From positions 24,497,604 to 24,561,603 of the forward strand of contig NC_088296.1 of assembly GCF_032854445.1 (NCBI RefSeq): a stretch of 64,000 nt of DNA, read 5' to 3'. Under the pieces are notes generated by a model that saw only the letters and a program-made list of their open reading frames with translations, made no database searches and was not told where the DNA came from. The stretch is from Liolophura sinensis. Lineage: Eukaryota; Mollusca; Polyplacophora; Chitonida; Chitonidae. The position numbers and the translations under genes were made by a program. How positions within the stretch are numbered: position 1 is the first letter of the stretch; each line of letters opens with the position of its first letter. This document shows, in pieces, positions 13,501 to 26,500 of the stretch.

Positions 13501-13635
13501 ATACACATTTATTTGGTTGGTGTATTACGCCGCACTCAATAATGTTTCATTGATACGACCATCCACAGGTTGCTGTAGACCGTTCCGCCCACATGTACGA
13601 CCGGAGCGGAAGCCGGCATGAGCTGGACTTGGCGT
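13501..13635 (-). mobile_element. SINE family 1, internally deleted
   Basis: ATTTGGTTGGTGTATTACGC, CACTCAATAATGTTTCATTG, then directly CCATCCACAGGTTGCTGTAG and AGCCGGCATGAGCTGGACTT. The block between the hairpin-like GATACGAC and CCATCC, present in other copies, is missing. Confidence 0.7.
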
Positions 13636-13659
13636 TCTTTATATCAGGGAATATAAAAC

Positions 13660-14425
13660 TCAGCCTTCAATACGCGTAAAGCTAATAGAGAGAGGAAAAC
13701 CATACCTCGTGAAAAGTTACACATCAGCTAGTGTGTGGAATCTATTTTAGAGAGAGAGCAAAACCAGCCCTCCTGAGAAGTTACACATCATGTAATGTGT
13801 GGACCCCTGTATTACAGAGGGGAAAACCAGCCCTCCCGAGAAGTTACACACCATGTAGTGTGTGGACCAGGTATTAGGGGAAAACCAGCTCCCCTGAAAA
13901 GATCCACACCAGGTCATGTGTGGACCACGTGTCAGAAAGACAGGAAACCCACTACACATCATGTAATATTCGCACAAGATATCAGACAGTCAGGAAACCC
14001 TGAAACAGCTGAAGAAACACATTACGTAACATACGGACAAGGTATCACAGGGAGGAAACCTACCGCACCTATAGAGATACACATCAGGTTATATGTGGAC
14101 CAAGTGTCAGAGTCAGGAAACCCATCACAACTGAGAAGATACACATCAGGTACATGTAAATATTTGCACAAGGTATCGGACAGAAAACCCATCACAGCTG
14201 AGAAGATACACATCAGGTAAATATACGCACAAGGTATCAGACAGGAAACCCATCACACCTGATATACGGGATACATATCACGTAACACACGGATAAGGTA
14301 TCACAGAGAGGAAACCCATCACAATTGAAAAGATACACATCAAATACTCTACCGACAAGTTAACAGACAGAGAGGAAACCAGCACTACTGAGAAGATACC
14401 CATCAGGTAACTTGAACATGTTGAT
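13660..14425. repeat. Degenerate minisatellite, about 60-66 base unit, hairpin in each unit
   Basis: About twelve units carry AAGTTACACATCATGTAATG, then GTGTGGACC, and GGAAAACCAGCCCTCC or the weaker GGAAACCCATCACA. The core ACACATCATGTAATGTGT is an imperfect inverted repeat. Left-hand units are more alike than right-hand ones. Confidence 0.75.
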
Positions 14426-14429
14426 TGTG

Positions 14430-16994
14430 AAATTGGTATACGTATAACTCTGTGTAAAAATGCGACATACTGTGCATGATTTACGTTTGTATTACTACAT
14501 TTTATTGACACTTTTATTCAACCATTCAAACGACTACACATTACACAATCACTTATTTTTATTAAGCATATGTCTCAGAAGTTGGAACACAAAAGGCAGA
14601 GAATGGCACAATATCACCGAATCATACATGAATACAACAAAAACTGACATTAAAATAACAGCAAGCTGATGAAATGGTGCAGTGACCTCATAATCTTGAC
14701 CACAGGTTGTCATAGCAACAGTACTGGGGATGAAGCCACTTCCTAAGGTAAATCAGCTACAAGCCAGACTTTCATATTTGCAAAGTTCAGAGATCACAGA
14801 AATCAAAGATGATTTGCCAGCTTATTTTACACTGACACATTGTTGTGTTTTACTGAAAATACATGTATGGGAACTCAAAAAACACCCAGACAAAGTCACA
14901 GATGAGAACAGAAGTTGTTTGGATACATGACTTGAGCTGCACATCAAGTTGGAGACCAAAGCTGGTTTTGAAGGTTAAACCTAAAGAGAGGATTAAGCAT
15001 GTGTAGGTCTGCAGCTCTGGGTGAAGTTAATTAAACATAACAAGGAGGCAGCTCATGTTGTAGTTATTTATACATGTATGCAATAAAAGAGAGTCAACGT
15101 TAATACATGTACAAGAAAAATTGATTACTTTTATAAAAAAAAAGTGTGAACAGGGTCTCAATTTAAAAAACAAATGAAAAGCGATGTAACAATGATACTT
15201 TAATCACTTCATCAAGCTAAGCATATGCAAGCAAGAAAAAAAAAGACAAACTGTATTCTGAATAAACCGCAACATAATCAATGTATATACACGTATTTAG
15301 AAACTATTTATTAAAAAATATCACAATGTGGGGCGTAATGCTTACACCACGGTGAATACAATAATACATGTCACTTGTCATATCACAGCACTTACATGTA
15401 AAAGTCATTTAAAGGAAAAAAGGTTATATCCATAATATATATCTGTGTATCCTTCCTTATATTTCTTATCCTAATTGTTCAACCTTCCTCACATCGCTTA
15501 CCCTAATTTTTTCAACCTTCCTCATATAGCTTACTATAAACTCTTCAACCTCTTCGGCCACCTCTTTAACCAATAATTGGAAATTATTGTTAGAGAACTA
15601 CAGAGTGTAGATAAAATAATTGGCACAGTTTTATGAAGCTTACATCTTCACTGACACAAATAAATCATTTTAGCATGATTTCCTATTAAATATATGCACA
15701 GATTCCAGTAAACACTTTTAGTGGCTAAAAAGGTTAACGATTTACAGTATACATTAAAAATAACTGTTTTTAAACAACATTTTTATTACAGTATAGATTA
15801 ATGCCAACTGGTATTTATTCATAAAAAACTGTTTAGTGACTAAGACCTAAGTGTTTATTATAGAAAACATGTCAGATGTTTACATAGTAATGTGGTAGAT
15901 GTATTCAATAAACACAAATAGTCCACTAAAATGTCACTGTGTTTAGACTGAAGATAAAAATCTGATAAACAGCTTAAATGTTTGCTATTGTTAACTTGTG
16001 AGATACACAAACTATGCACAGATCATGACAAAGTGTTAAGAACGCCAATCTTTGAATAAACTTAGTTGAAAAATAGAGAAATATACAGAAAACGAGAAAC
16101 TTACAACTGACAACAGCATCCTAAAAACAGTCCTTGTTCAGCATGGGATTAACCTCATCATGGAGACAAAATAGGGTCGGTCCACAGGGAATTCTTGTAC
16201 ATTCTGGGTAATGAAACTTCTAAGAAAAACACCCTTTCAAGTGGGGTCCTTTATTGGAGGGCTGGTTGGATTGCACTCAAAAGAGACAGTATTAATTTAA
16301 AAATGGCCCACAGGTTATGTTTTTCTCTCATTTTTATCCAAAACTTACATCCAAGTTACATAACACAACCTAGATGACTACATGTAGCTTATCCAACCAA
16401 CCTGTTCTAGCCCAATCTGCATTTGAGGTCAGGTGCCAAAAGCTCTACCTGTACTCATCCATGTGATCTTTTTCTTTGATGTCGCTAGTTATGTAATACC
16501 ATTTCAGCCAGTTAATCACTCTCAAACCCATTACAAACTATGGTTTATTTCTCTCAAAAAACATTGCTAGTATCATTCAAAATAGAATTGTCTTGTGTAA
16601 CATGCTGCAACAACAACATCAATCTGATCTGATCTTTTTTGACGACTTAATCTGAAACCACCCCTGAGTTATGACATACCGGCCCGATCATGGTAAGAAA
16701 AATAATCCTTTATACCCTCAGCCACTTTCTCACAAATCTCCATTACTAAAACTAAAACTACCCAGCCATTATCTACATGTATTTTGTCTGGAAAAAACCT
16801 GACACTGATGTTCAGGACAAGTCAGACAGACTGTGTACAACTACACCAAGCTGTAAGCTTGTGACAAATTACTGAATTAACCACATTAACTAAAATTTAT
16901 ACGCAAAAATTTGTTCCAAGAGACATAATTAACCACTCTATTTGAAACAAATTATAATATGATGGAAAAGATGTAATGAATAATTACCCAATGG
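14430..16994 (-). other. Likely 3' UTR and downstream region of the TRIM gene
   Basis: No coding feature is seen. The part nearest 16994 directly follows the TRIM stop codon and is probably 3' UTR. AATAAA on the minus strand occurs at 16544-16549 and again further downstream; which one is used cannot be told. Around 15450-15560 a CCTTCCTCATATAGCTTAC-like phrase recurs three times. Confidence 0.4.
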
Positions 16995-17578
16995 TCAGGA
17001 AGTGCTTATCATATCACAGAGAACTGGAGGCAGAGTCACAGAGTCACCCGTTACCAGACGAGCAGACGCAGACACAGACACAGATCCATACCCGACAAAC
17101 CCAACCGATGGCACGAGAGGCTCTGTGACGATAACATCACTGACAGTGCACATTACCTGGTTGTTGTCACAGTCCAGGACTGTCAGTGTGTGCTCATCAC
17201 AGTCCAGGTACACACCCAGGTGATGAGGTCGTGTGTAACGTCTCCACTGTTGATAGTCAGGTTTGATCTCACCACCACCACGGTGACTATAACACCTGAC
17301 CACATCACCACTGTACACCATCTTAATGTACCAGGAGTTACGGCCAGGGTTTGTCATCCCCCTCACACCACAGCTCTCCTGTGTCACTCCTACATGACAG
17401 TTACAGTCATGTGAACGGGTGATGTGTATCTCCCAGTAGTACCTGCCCGTCTGGTAACGCCCGTCTGTCACAGCTCTCCTCCACCACCCCCTGTACAAGT
17501 CCCCACCCTTTACCACACAGCCGCTGTCAGTGATTCTCAGCTTTCTGTCGTCTGTCTCTGTGAATCTCAGAGTCGGCT
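16995..17578 (-). CDS. TRIM gene exon 6: SPRY domain and stop
   Basis: Acceptor TTTTGTGTTTTTGCAG, then a phase-1 entry. About 194 residues start PTLRFTETDDRKL (a weak PRY-like lead) and continue into a SPRY fold with WWRRAVTDGRYQTGRYYWEI and HLGVYLDCDEHTLTVLD. It ends at TGA 16995-16997. The exon is richer in G and C than its surroundings. Confidence 0.9.
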
Positions 17579-20500
17579 CTGCAAAAACACAAAAGAAGTA
17601 TCATAAACAACAGCAAACCATAAACACACGCTGTAAGACAGAGCTGTAAATACCTGTACACATATCGTGGTTTTACTTTCTGAACACACTCTCTTGGAAT
17701 AAAATCACACATATTGCTGTGACAAGAATGTAATTTATACAAAAATTTCTGTCATTTTCAGACGGTTCGAAAGAGTTGAGCTTCGACAAGAACTGGATCC
17801 ATCACTAAATGACGGGTACGACATAGGCCAAGTACTGGGTTAAAATACAGATTTTTAGTGCTCTAATTTGTTTGAAACTTATCACCTACAACAAGAACAA
17901 TACCTTCCTCAATCCGACACTGGGTTTTAGTTGTCAGTCATGGCACATTTGAACAGAAAAGTCACTATGAAGCTGTAGTAAGCCTGCTGGCATTCGTGGC
18001 GCAAGACCCTGCCAAAGCGGTCTGTGTAGTAAGGGAGGTAACTCGCCACACACAACTTACTTTCTTGCCACAATACCCCCAAAGGCTATTTTATTTATCA
18101 CAATTATTAGTAATAAAGAAGTATTAGCTTAAATTTTCTGCAGCAGATTTTTAAAAAGAGTTAAATATTTCAAAATTTAAAAAAATCAAACGTATATCAA
18201 CTGAGGAGATAAATGTAGATCAACAATTATTAATATATAGACCTACATACATGGAATCTCTACTTATTTATTTATTTATTTGATTGGTGTTTTACGCCGT
18301 ACACAAGAATATTTCACTTATACGACGGCGGCCAGCATTATGGTGGGAGGAAACCGGGCAGAGCCCGGGGGAAACTCACGACCATCCGCAGGTTGCTAGT
18401 GGACCTTCCCACTTATTGGAATCTCTACACTTTAATAATAATAAAACATGTCTTGTTTTCACCAGTATTTGTTTTATATATATTATATTCACTACCCTCC
18501 ACCCAACCACCCTGTTTTTGAAATTCTAGCTTCAACTCTACATTTTATTCTCTTTTCTTCAGTTTTTCATGCAATACCAGCTTAACATTATGTAATTCAG
18601 GCTCAACCATTCCTGCCTTTCTTCTAACTTACCACACTTTGTTTTGTCTTTATACATGCATGCATTGTATACCTACGCACCTACATGTATATAAGCCTAT
18701 GTATTCTTTACCATATATATTTCCTGATGATGGCACAAACATAGTGATAGAAACACAGACTTATATTATCACTTCAATATTCGGAGTTACTTTCTTTTTA
18801 TTTTACAGAGGGGTACACTGTGTTATCTATCCTCTTCTAACAGTACACCCACACTCATGAGGTAAATCTCACTCAAGGGTACAATATGTTATCTGTTCTG
18901 TATTAACACTACACCTGCTGATTTGCAAACATGAGGTAAATATCATCCAGACACTGAGGGTGCCCTGCCATGTGTTCTGTTCTAACATTGCACTTGTTGA
19001 TTTGTGCACGAGGTAAATATCACCCAGACACTGATGGAAGACTTCCATCTGTCTCATATTAGTTTGTCTTCTGTGCACATCCTACTGTATACCTCACATT
19101 AGTTTGTGTCTTCTGGGAACATCCTCTCATATACATGTACCTCACATTAGTGTGCGTCTTCCGTGCACACCCTACTGTATACCTCACATTAGTTTATATC
19201 CTATGTGCACATCGTACTGTATACCTCAAATTAATTTTTATCGGTTTTGCTCTCCCTATTGCATAACTCACATTAGTTTGTATCCTTTTTGCACAACCTG
19301 TTGAATGTCTCACATTAGTTTGTATCTTTTTTGCCCTGCACTCAGGGGAACAATATGTTATCCGTATTAACAGTACACCTGCTGATTTGCAAACATGCAG
19401 TACCCTGCCATGTGTCCTGTTCTAACAGTGCACTTGCTGATTTGTACACATGATGTATATATCACCCAGACAGTGAGAGGTGCCCTGTCATGTGTCCTGT
19501 TCTAACAGTGCACTTGCTGATTTGTACACATGATGTATATATCACCCAGAGAGTGAGAGGTACCCTGCCATGTGTCCTGTTCTAACAGTGCACTTGCTGA
19601 TTTGTACACATGATGTATATATCACCCAGAGAGTGAGAGGTACCCTGCCATGTGTCCTGTTCTAACAGTGCACTTGCTGATTTGTACACATGATGTATAT
19701 ATCACCCAGACAGTGAGAGGTGCCCTGCCATGTGTCCTGTTCTAACAGTGCACTTGCTGATTTGTACACATGATGTATATATCACCCAGAGAGTGAGAGA
19801 TACCCTGCCATGTGTCCTGTTTTAACAGTGCACTTGCTGATTTGTACACATGATGTATATATCACCCAGACAGTGAGACGTACCCTGCCATGTGTCCTGT
19901 TCTAACAGTGCACTTGCTGATTTGTACACATGATGTATATATCACCCAGACAGTGAGAGGTGCCCTGTCATGTGTCCTGTTCTAACAGTGCACTTGCTGA
20001 TTTGTACACATGATGTATATATCACCCATAGAGAGTGAGAGGTACCCTGCCATGTGTCCTGTTCTAACAGTGCACTTGCTGATTTGTACACATGATGTAT
20101 ATATCACCCAGAGAGTGAGAGGTACCCTGCCATGTGTCCTGTTTTAACAGTGCACTTGCTGATTTGTACACATGATGTATATATCAAACAGACAGTGAGA
20201 GGTACCCTGCCATGTGTCCTGTTCTAACAGTGCACTTGCTGATTTGTACACATGATGTATATATCACCCATAGAGAGTGAGAGGTACCCTGCCATGTGTC
20301 CTGTTCTAACAGTGCACTTGCTGATTTGTACACATGATGTATATATCACCCATAGAGAGTGAGAGGTATCCTGCCATGTGTCCTGTTCTAACAGTGCACT
20401 TGCTGATTTGTACACATGATGTATATATCACCCAGAGAGTGAGAGGTACCCTGCCATGTGTCCTGTTTTAACAGTGCACTTGCTGATTTGTACACATGAT

Positions 20501-23500
20501 GTATATATCAAACAGACAGTGAGAGGTGCCCTACCATGTGTCCTGTTCTAACAGTGCACTTGCTGATTTGTACACATGATGTATATATCACCCAGACAGT
20601 GAGAGGTATCCTGTCATGTGTCCTGTTCTAACAGTGCACTTGCTGATTTGTACACATGATGTATATATCACCCAGAGAGTGAGAGGTACCCTGTCATGTG
20701 TCCTGTTCTAACAGTGCACTTGCTGATTTGTACACATGATGTATATATCACCCAGACAGTGAGAGGTACCCTGCCATGTGTCCTCTTCTAACAGTGCACT
20801 TGCTGATTTGTACACATGATGTATATATCACCCAGACAGTGAGAGGTACCCTGCCATGTGTCCTCTTCTAACAGTGCACTTGCTGATTTGTACACATGAT
20901 GTATATATCACCCAGACAGTGAGAGGTACCCTGCCATGTGTCCTGTTCTAACAGTGCACTTGCTGATTTGTACACATGATGTATATATCACCCATAGAGA
21001 GTGAGAGGTGCCCTGTCATGTGTCCTGTTCTAACAGTGCACTTGCTGATTTGTACACATGATGTATATATCACCCAGAGAGTGAGAGGTACCCTGCCATG
21101 TGTCCTGTTCTAACAGTGCACTTGCTGATTTGTACACATGATGTATATATCACCCAGAGAGTGAGAGGTACCCTGCCATGTGTCCTGTTCTAACAGTGCA
21201 CTTGCTGATTTGTACACATGATGTATATATCACCCAGAGAGTGAGAGGTACCCTGTCATGTGTCCTGTTTTAACAGTGCACTTGCTGATTTGTACACATG
21301 ATGTATATATCAAACAGACAGTGAGAGGTATCCTGCCATGTGTCCTGTTTTAACAGTGCACTTGCTGATTTGTACACATGATGTATATATCACCCAGACA
21401 GTGAGACGTACCCTGTCATGTGTCCTGTTCTAACAGTGCACTTGCTGATTTGTACACATGATGTATATATCACCCAGAGAGTGAGACGTGCCCTGCCATG
21501 TGTCCTGTTCTAACAGTGCACTTGCTGATTTGTACACATGATGTATATATCACCCAGACAGTGAGAGGTGCCCTGTCATGTGTCCTGTTCTAACAGTGCA
21601 CTTGCTGATTTGTACACATGATGTATATATCACCCAGAGAGTGAGAGGTACCCTGCCATGTGTCCTGTTCTAACAGTGCACTTGCTGATTTGTACACATG
21701 ATGTATATATCACCCAGAGAGTGAGAGGTACCCTGCCATGTGTCCTGTTTTAACAGTGCACTTGCTGATTTGTACACATGATGTATATATCACCCAGACA
21801 GTGAGAGGTATCCTGCCATGTGTCCTCTTCTAACAGTGCACTTGCTGATTTGTACACATGATGTATATATCACCCAGACAGTGAGACGTACCCTGCCATG
21901 TGTCCTGTTCTAACAGTGCACTTGCTGATTTGTACACATGATGTATATATCACCCAGACAGTGAGAGGTGCCCTGTCATGTGTCCTGTTCTAACAGTGCA
22001 CTTCCTGATTTGTACACATGATGTATATATCACCCAGACAGTGAGAGGTACCCTGCCATGTGTCCTGTTCTAACAGTGCACTTGCTGATTTGTACACATG
22101 ATGTATATATCACCCAGAGAGTGAGAGGTATCCTGTCATGTGTCCTGTTCTAATAGTGCACTTGCTGATTTGTACACATGATGTATATATCACCCAAAGA
22201 GTGAGACGTACCCTGCCATGTGTCCTGTCCTAACAGTGCACTTGCTGATTTGTACACATGATGTATATATCACCCAGACAGTGAGAGGTGCCCTGTCATG
22301 TGTCCTGTTCTAACAGTGCACTTGCTGATTTGTACACATGATGTATATATCACCCAGAGAGTGAGAGGTACGCTGCCATGTGTCCTGTTCTAACAGTGCA
22401 CTTGCTGATTTGTACACATGATGTATATATCACCCAGAGAGTGAGAGGTACCCTGCCATGTGTCCTGTTTTAACAGTGCACTTGCTGATTTGTACACATG
22501 ATGTATATATCAAACAGACAGTGAGAGGTATCCTGCCATGTGTCCTGTTTTAACAGTGCACTTGCTGATTTGTACACATGATGTATATATCACCCAGACA
22601 GTGAGACGTACCCTGTCATGTGTCCTGTTCTAACAGTGCACTTGCTGATTTGTACACATGATGTATATATCACCCAGAGAGTGAGACGTACCCTGCCATG
22701 TGTCCTGTTCTAACAGTGCACTTGCTGATTTGTACACATGATGTATATATCACCCAGACAGTGAGAGGTGCCCTGTCATGTGTCCTGTTCTAACAGTGCA
22801 CTTGCTGATTTGTACACATGATGTATATATCACCCAGAGAGTGAGAGGTACCCTGCCATGTGTCCTGTTCTAACAGTGCACTTGCTGATTTGTACACATG
22901 ATGTATATATCACCCAGAGAGTGAGAGGTACCCTGCCATGTGTCCTGTTTTAACAGTGCATTTGCTGATTTGTACACATGATGTATATATCACCCAGACA
23001 GTGAGAGGTATCCTGCCATGTGTCCTCTTCTAACAGTGCACTTGCTGATTTGTACACATGATGTATATATCACCCAGACAGTGAGACGTACCCTGCCATG
23101 TGTCCTGTTCTAACAGTGCACTTGCTGATTTGTACACATGATGTATATATCACCCAGACAGTGAGAGGTGCCCTGTCATGTGTTCTGTTCTAACAGTGCA
23201 CTTGCTGATTTGTACACATGATGTATATATCACCCAGAGAGTGAGAGGTACCCTGCCATGTGTCCTGTTCTAACAGTGCACTTGCTGATTTGTACACATG
23301 ATGTATATATCACCCAGAGAGTGAGAGGTATCCTGTCATGTGTCCTGTTCTAATAGTGCACTTGCTGATTTGTACACATGATGTATATATCACCCAAAGA
23401 GTGAGACGTACCCTGCCATGTGTCCTGTCCTAACAGTGCACTTGCTGATTTGTACACATGATGTATATATCACCCAGACAGTGAGAGGTGCCCTGTCATG

Positions 23501-26500
23501 TGTCCTGTTCTAACAGTGCACTTGCTGATTTGTACACATGATGTATATATCACCCAGAGAGTGAGAGGTACCCTGCCATGTGTCCTGTTCTAACAGTGCA
23601 CTTGCTGATTTGTACACATGATGTATATATCACCCAGAGAGTGAGAGGTACCCTGCCATGTGTCCTGTTTTAACAGTGCACTTGCTGATTTGTACACATG
23701 ATGTATATATCAAACAGACAGTGAGAGGTATCCTGCCATGTGTCCTGTTTTAACAGTGCACTTGCTGATTTGTACACATGATGTATATATCACCCAGACA
23801 GTGAGAGGTACCCTGCCATGTGTCCTGTTCTAACAGTGCACTTGCTGATTTGTACACATGGTGTATATATCACCCAGACAGTGAGAGGTACCCTGCCATG
23901 TGTCCTGTTCTAACAGTGCACTTGCTGATTTGTACACATGATGTATATATCACCCAGAGAGTGAGAGGTACCCTGCCATGTGTCCTGTTCTAACAGTGCA
24001 CTTGCTGATTTGTACACATGATGTATATATCACCCAGAGAGTGAGAGGTACCCTGCCATGTGTCCTGTTCTAACAGTGCACTTGCTGATTTGTACACATG
24101 ATGTATATATCACCCAGAGAGTGAGAGGTACCCTGCCATGTGTCCTGTTCTAACAGTGCACTTGCTGATTTGTACACATGATGTATATATCACCCAGAGA
24201 GTGAGAGGTACCCTGCCATGTGTCCTGTTCTAACAGTGCACTTGCTGATTTGTACACATGATGTATATATCACCCAGACAGTGAGAGGTATACTGTCATG
24301 TGTCCTGTTCTAACAGTGCACTTGCTGATTTGTACACATGATGTATATATCACCCAGAGAGTGAGACGTACCCTGCCATGTGTCCTGTTCTAACAGTCCA
24401 CTTGCTGATTTGTACACATGATGTATATATCACCCAGACAGTGAGAGGTGCCCTGTCATGTGTCCTGTTCTAACAGTGCACTTGCTGATTTGTACACATG
24501 ATGTATATATCACCCAGACAGTGAGAGGTACCCTGCCATGTGTCCTGTTCTAACAGTGCACTTGTTGATTTGTATACATGATGTATATATCACCCAGAGA
24601 GTGAGAGGTACCCTGCCATGTGTCCTGTTCTAACAGTGCACTTGCTGATTTGTACAAATGATGTATATATCACCCAGACACCGAGGGGTACACTACCTAC
24701 TGCCCTGTTCTAACTGTACACACCCTGCTATATACCTCACATCAGTTTCTGTTTTCTGTGCACACCCTACTGTATACCTCACATTAGTTTCTGTTTTCTG
24801 TGCACACAATACTGTATACCTCACATTAGTTTCTGTTTTCTGTGCACACCCTATTGTATACCTCACATCAGTTTGTGTTTTCTGTGCACACCCTATTGTA
24901 TACCTCACATTAGTTTGTGTTTTCTGTGCACACCTATTGTATACCTCACATCAGTTTGTGTCTTTTGGGCACACCCTCCTGTATGCCTCACAATAGTTTG
25001 TGCTCTCTGTACACACCCTATTGTATACCTCACATTAGTTTCTGTTTTCTGTGCACACCCTATTGTTTACCTCAAATTAGTTTCTATTTTCTGTGCACAC
25101 CCTATTGTATACCTCACATCAGTTTCTGTTTTCTGCGCACACCCTATTGTATACCTCACATTAGTTTCTGTTTTCTGTGCACACCCTATTGTATACCTCA
25201 CATCAGTTTGTGTTTTCTGTGCACAGCCTATTGTATACCTCACATCAGTTTGTATCTTTTGGGCACACCCTACTGTATGTCCCACAATAGTTTGTGCTCT
25301 CTGTACACACCCTAGTATATACCCCACATTAATTTGTGTCTTTGCAATGTAATGCCACACGGGGGTCTCCACGACAACATATAACATAAATTTAGGACAC
25401 AACAAGGAATTGGTTACAAACGTAAATAAAAGTAATGATATAGACAGATAATAGACCGAATAGACTATACACATATGTATGTAATATATGCAACAACAAA
25501 AGTATGTACATTACAAAAGAATGAATTATACCATATGTAATAAAATGAGGCTATAATGCAAGGACATAATGACTACTTACTGAAATAATATTTATCATTA
25601 TCATTTAATATAAGAAACAAATTTCCATGTTACCCATCGATTTAAAATCTCTTTGATTCTGCAAAAAATTTATGCATAGTTTTTAAGACAATTTTGTTTT
25701 CGTCAGGTTTTAGATCATCGGATCCAAATAATACTATATTACCGACATGTTTTAAACACGAAAGAATCAATATTGAGTAGTTTACGCTTGGAGATATTGT
25801 TGATGTAATTTGTTCGAGCATATGCAGTCTTTGAGTGGCACATTAGGGGCATTCAAAGAAATAATGAATTAAATTTTCACATAAATGATTAAAATTTGGG
25901 CACATGCAAACAGTGCTTAAATTGTACTTAAAAAGATCAGCATTCAGAGCGCCAAGTCCCATTCTCATTCGGCATTGAATAACAGAGTGGTACGAATCGA
26001 ACATGTCGTACAGTTGAGTGAGTTCTTTATTTTTCTTGAAAAACAGAAATTGCTTTGTTATTCCAACTGAGGCATTGCAAATATAAGACAGTAAAAATGT
26101 CCCAATCTTTGAGAGTTTTGGGGAAGAAAGAGGAGGAAAATAATTGAATGCAAATTTTAAAATGTCGAACATTGTCCCTGTTTCAAAGGTTGTATGTGTT
26201 TGTATCAGTGATATTTCTGCCATTTAATATCCTTTTTAGATAAGGGAGAGTCCATTTACAATTTTATGGAAGAATTCTATGGCATCGACATCCATTATGT
26301 AAAGATTCCCATTAGAGTTCATTTATTAAACTATTGTATGATGTCTGACGTTATCCTCTAGTACAGAGAAATGCCAGGCATCTTTGGATAGCTTCAAGAG
26401 AGTTTGACGATTTAAGGCTAGAGTTGTCGTACAGAACATTGCCATATTTGATTGACGACCTTAATAAGCTTTGGGAGAGAGTGACGAGACATTTTCTGGA

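Noticed and set aside
24658-25474. Open frames of 112-159 codons on both strands
   Set aside because: Artefacts of the stop-free 42-base unit, open in several frames at once.
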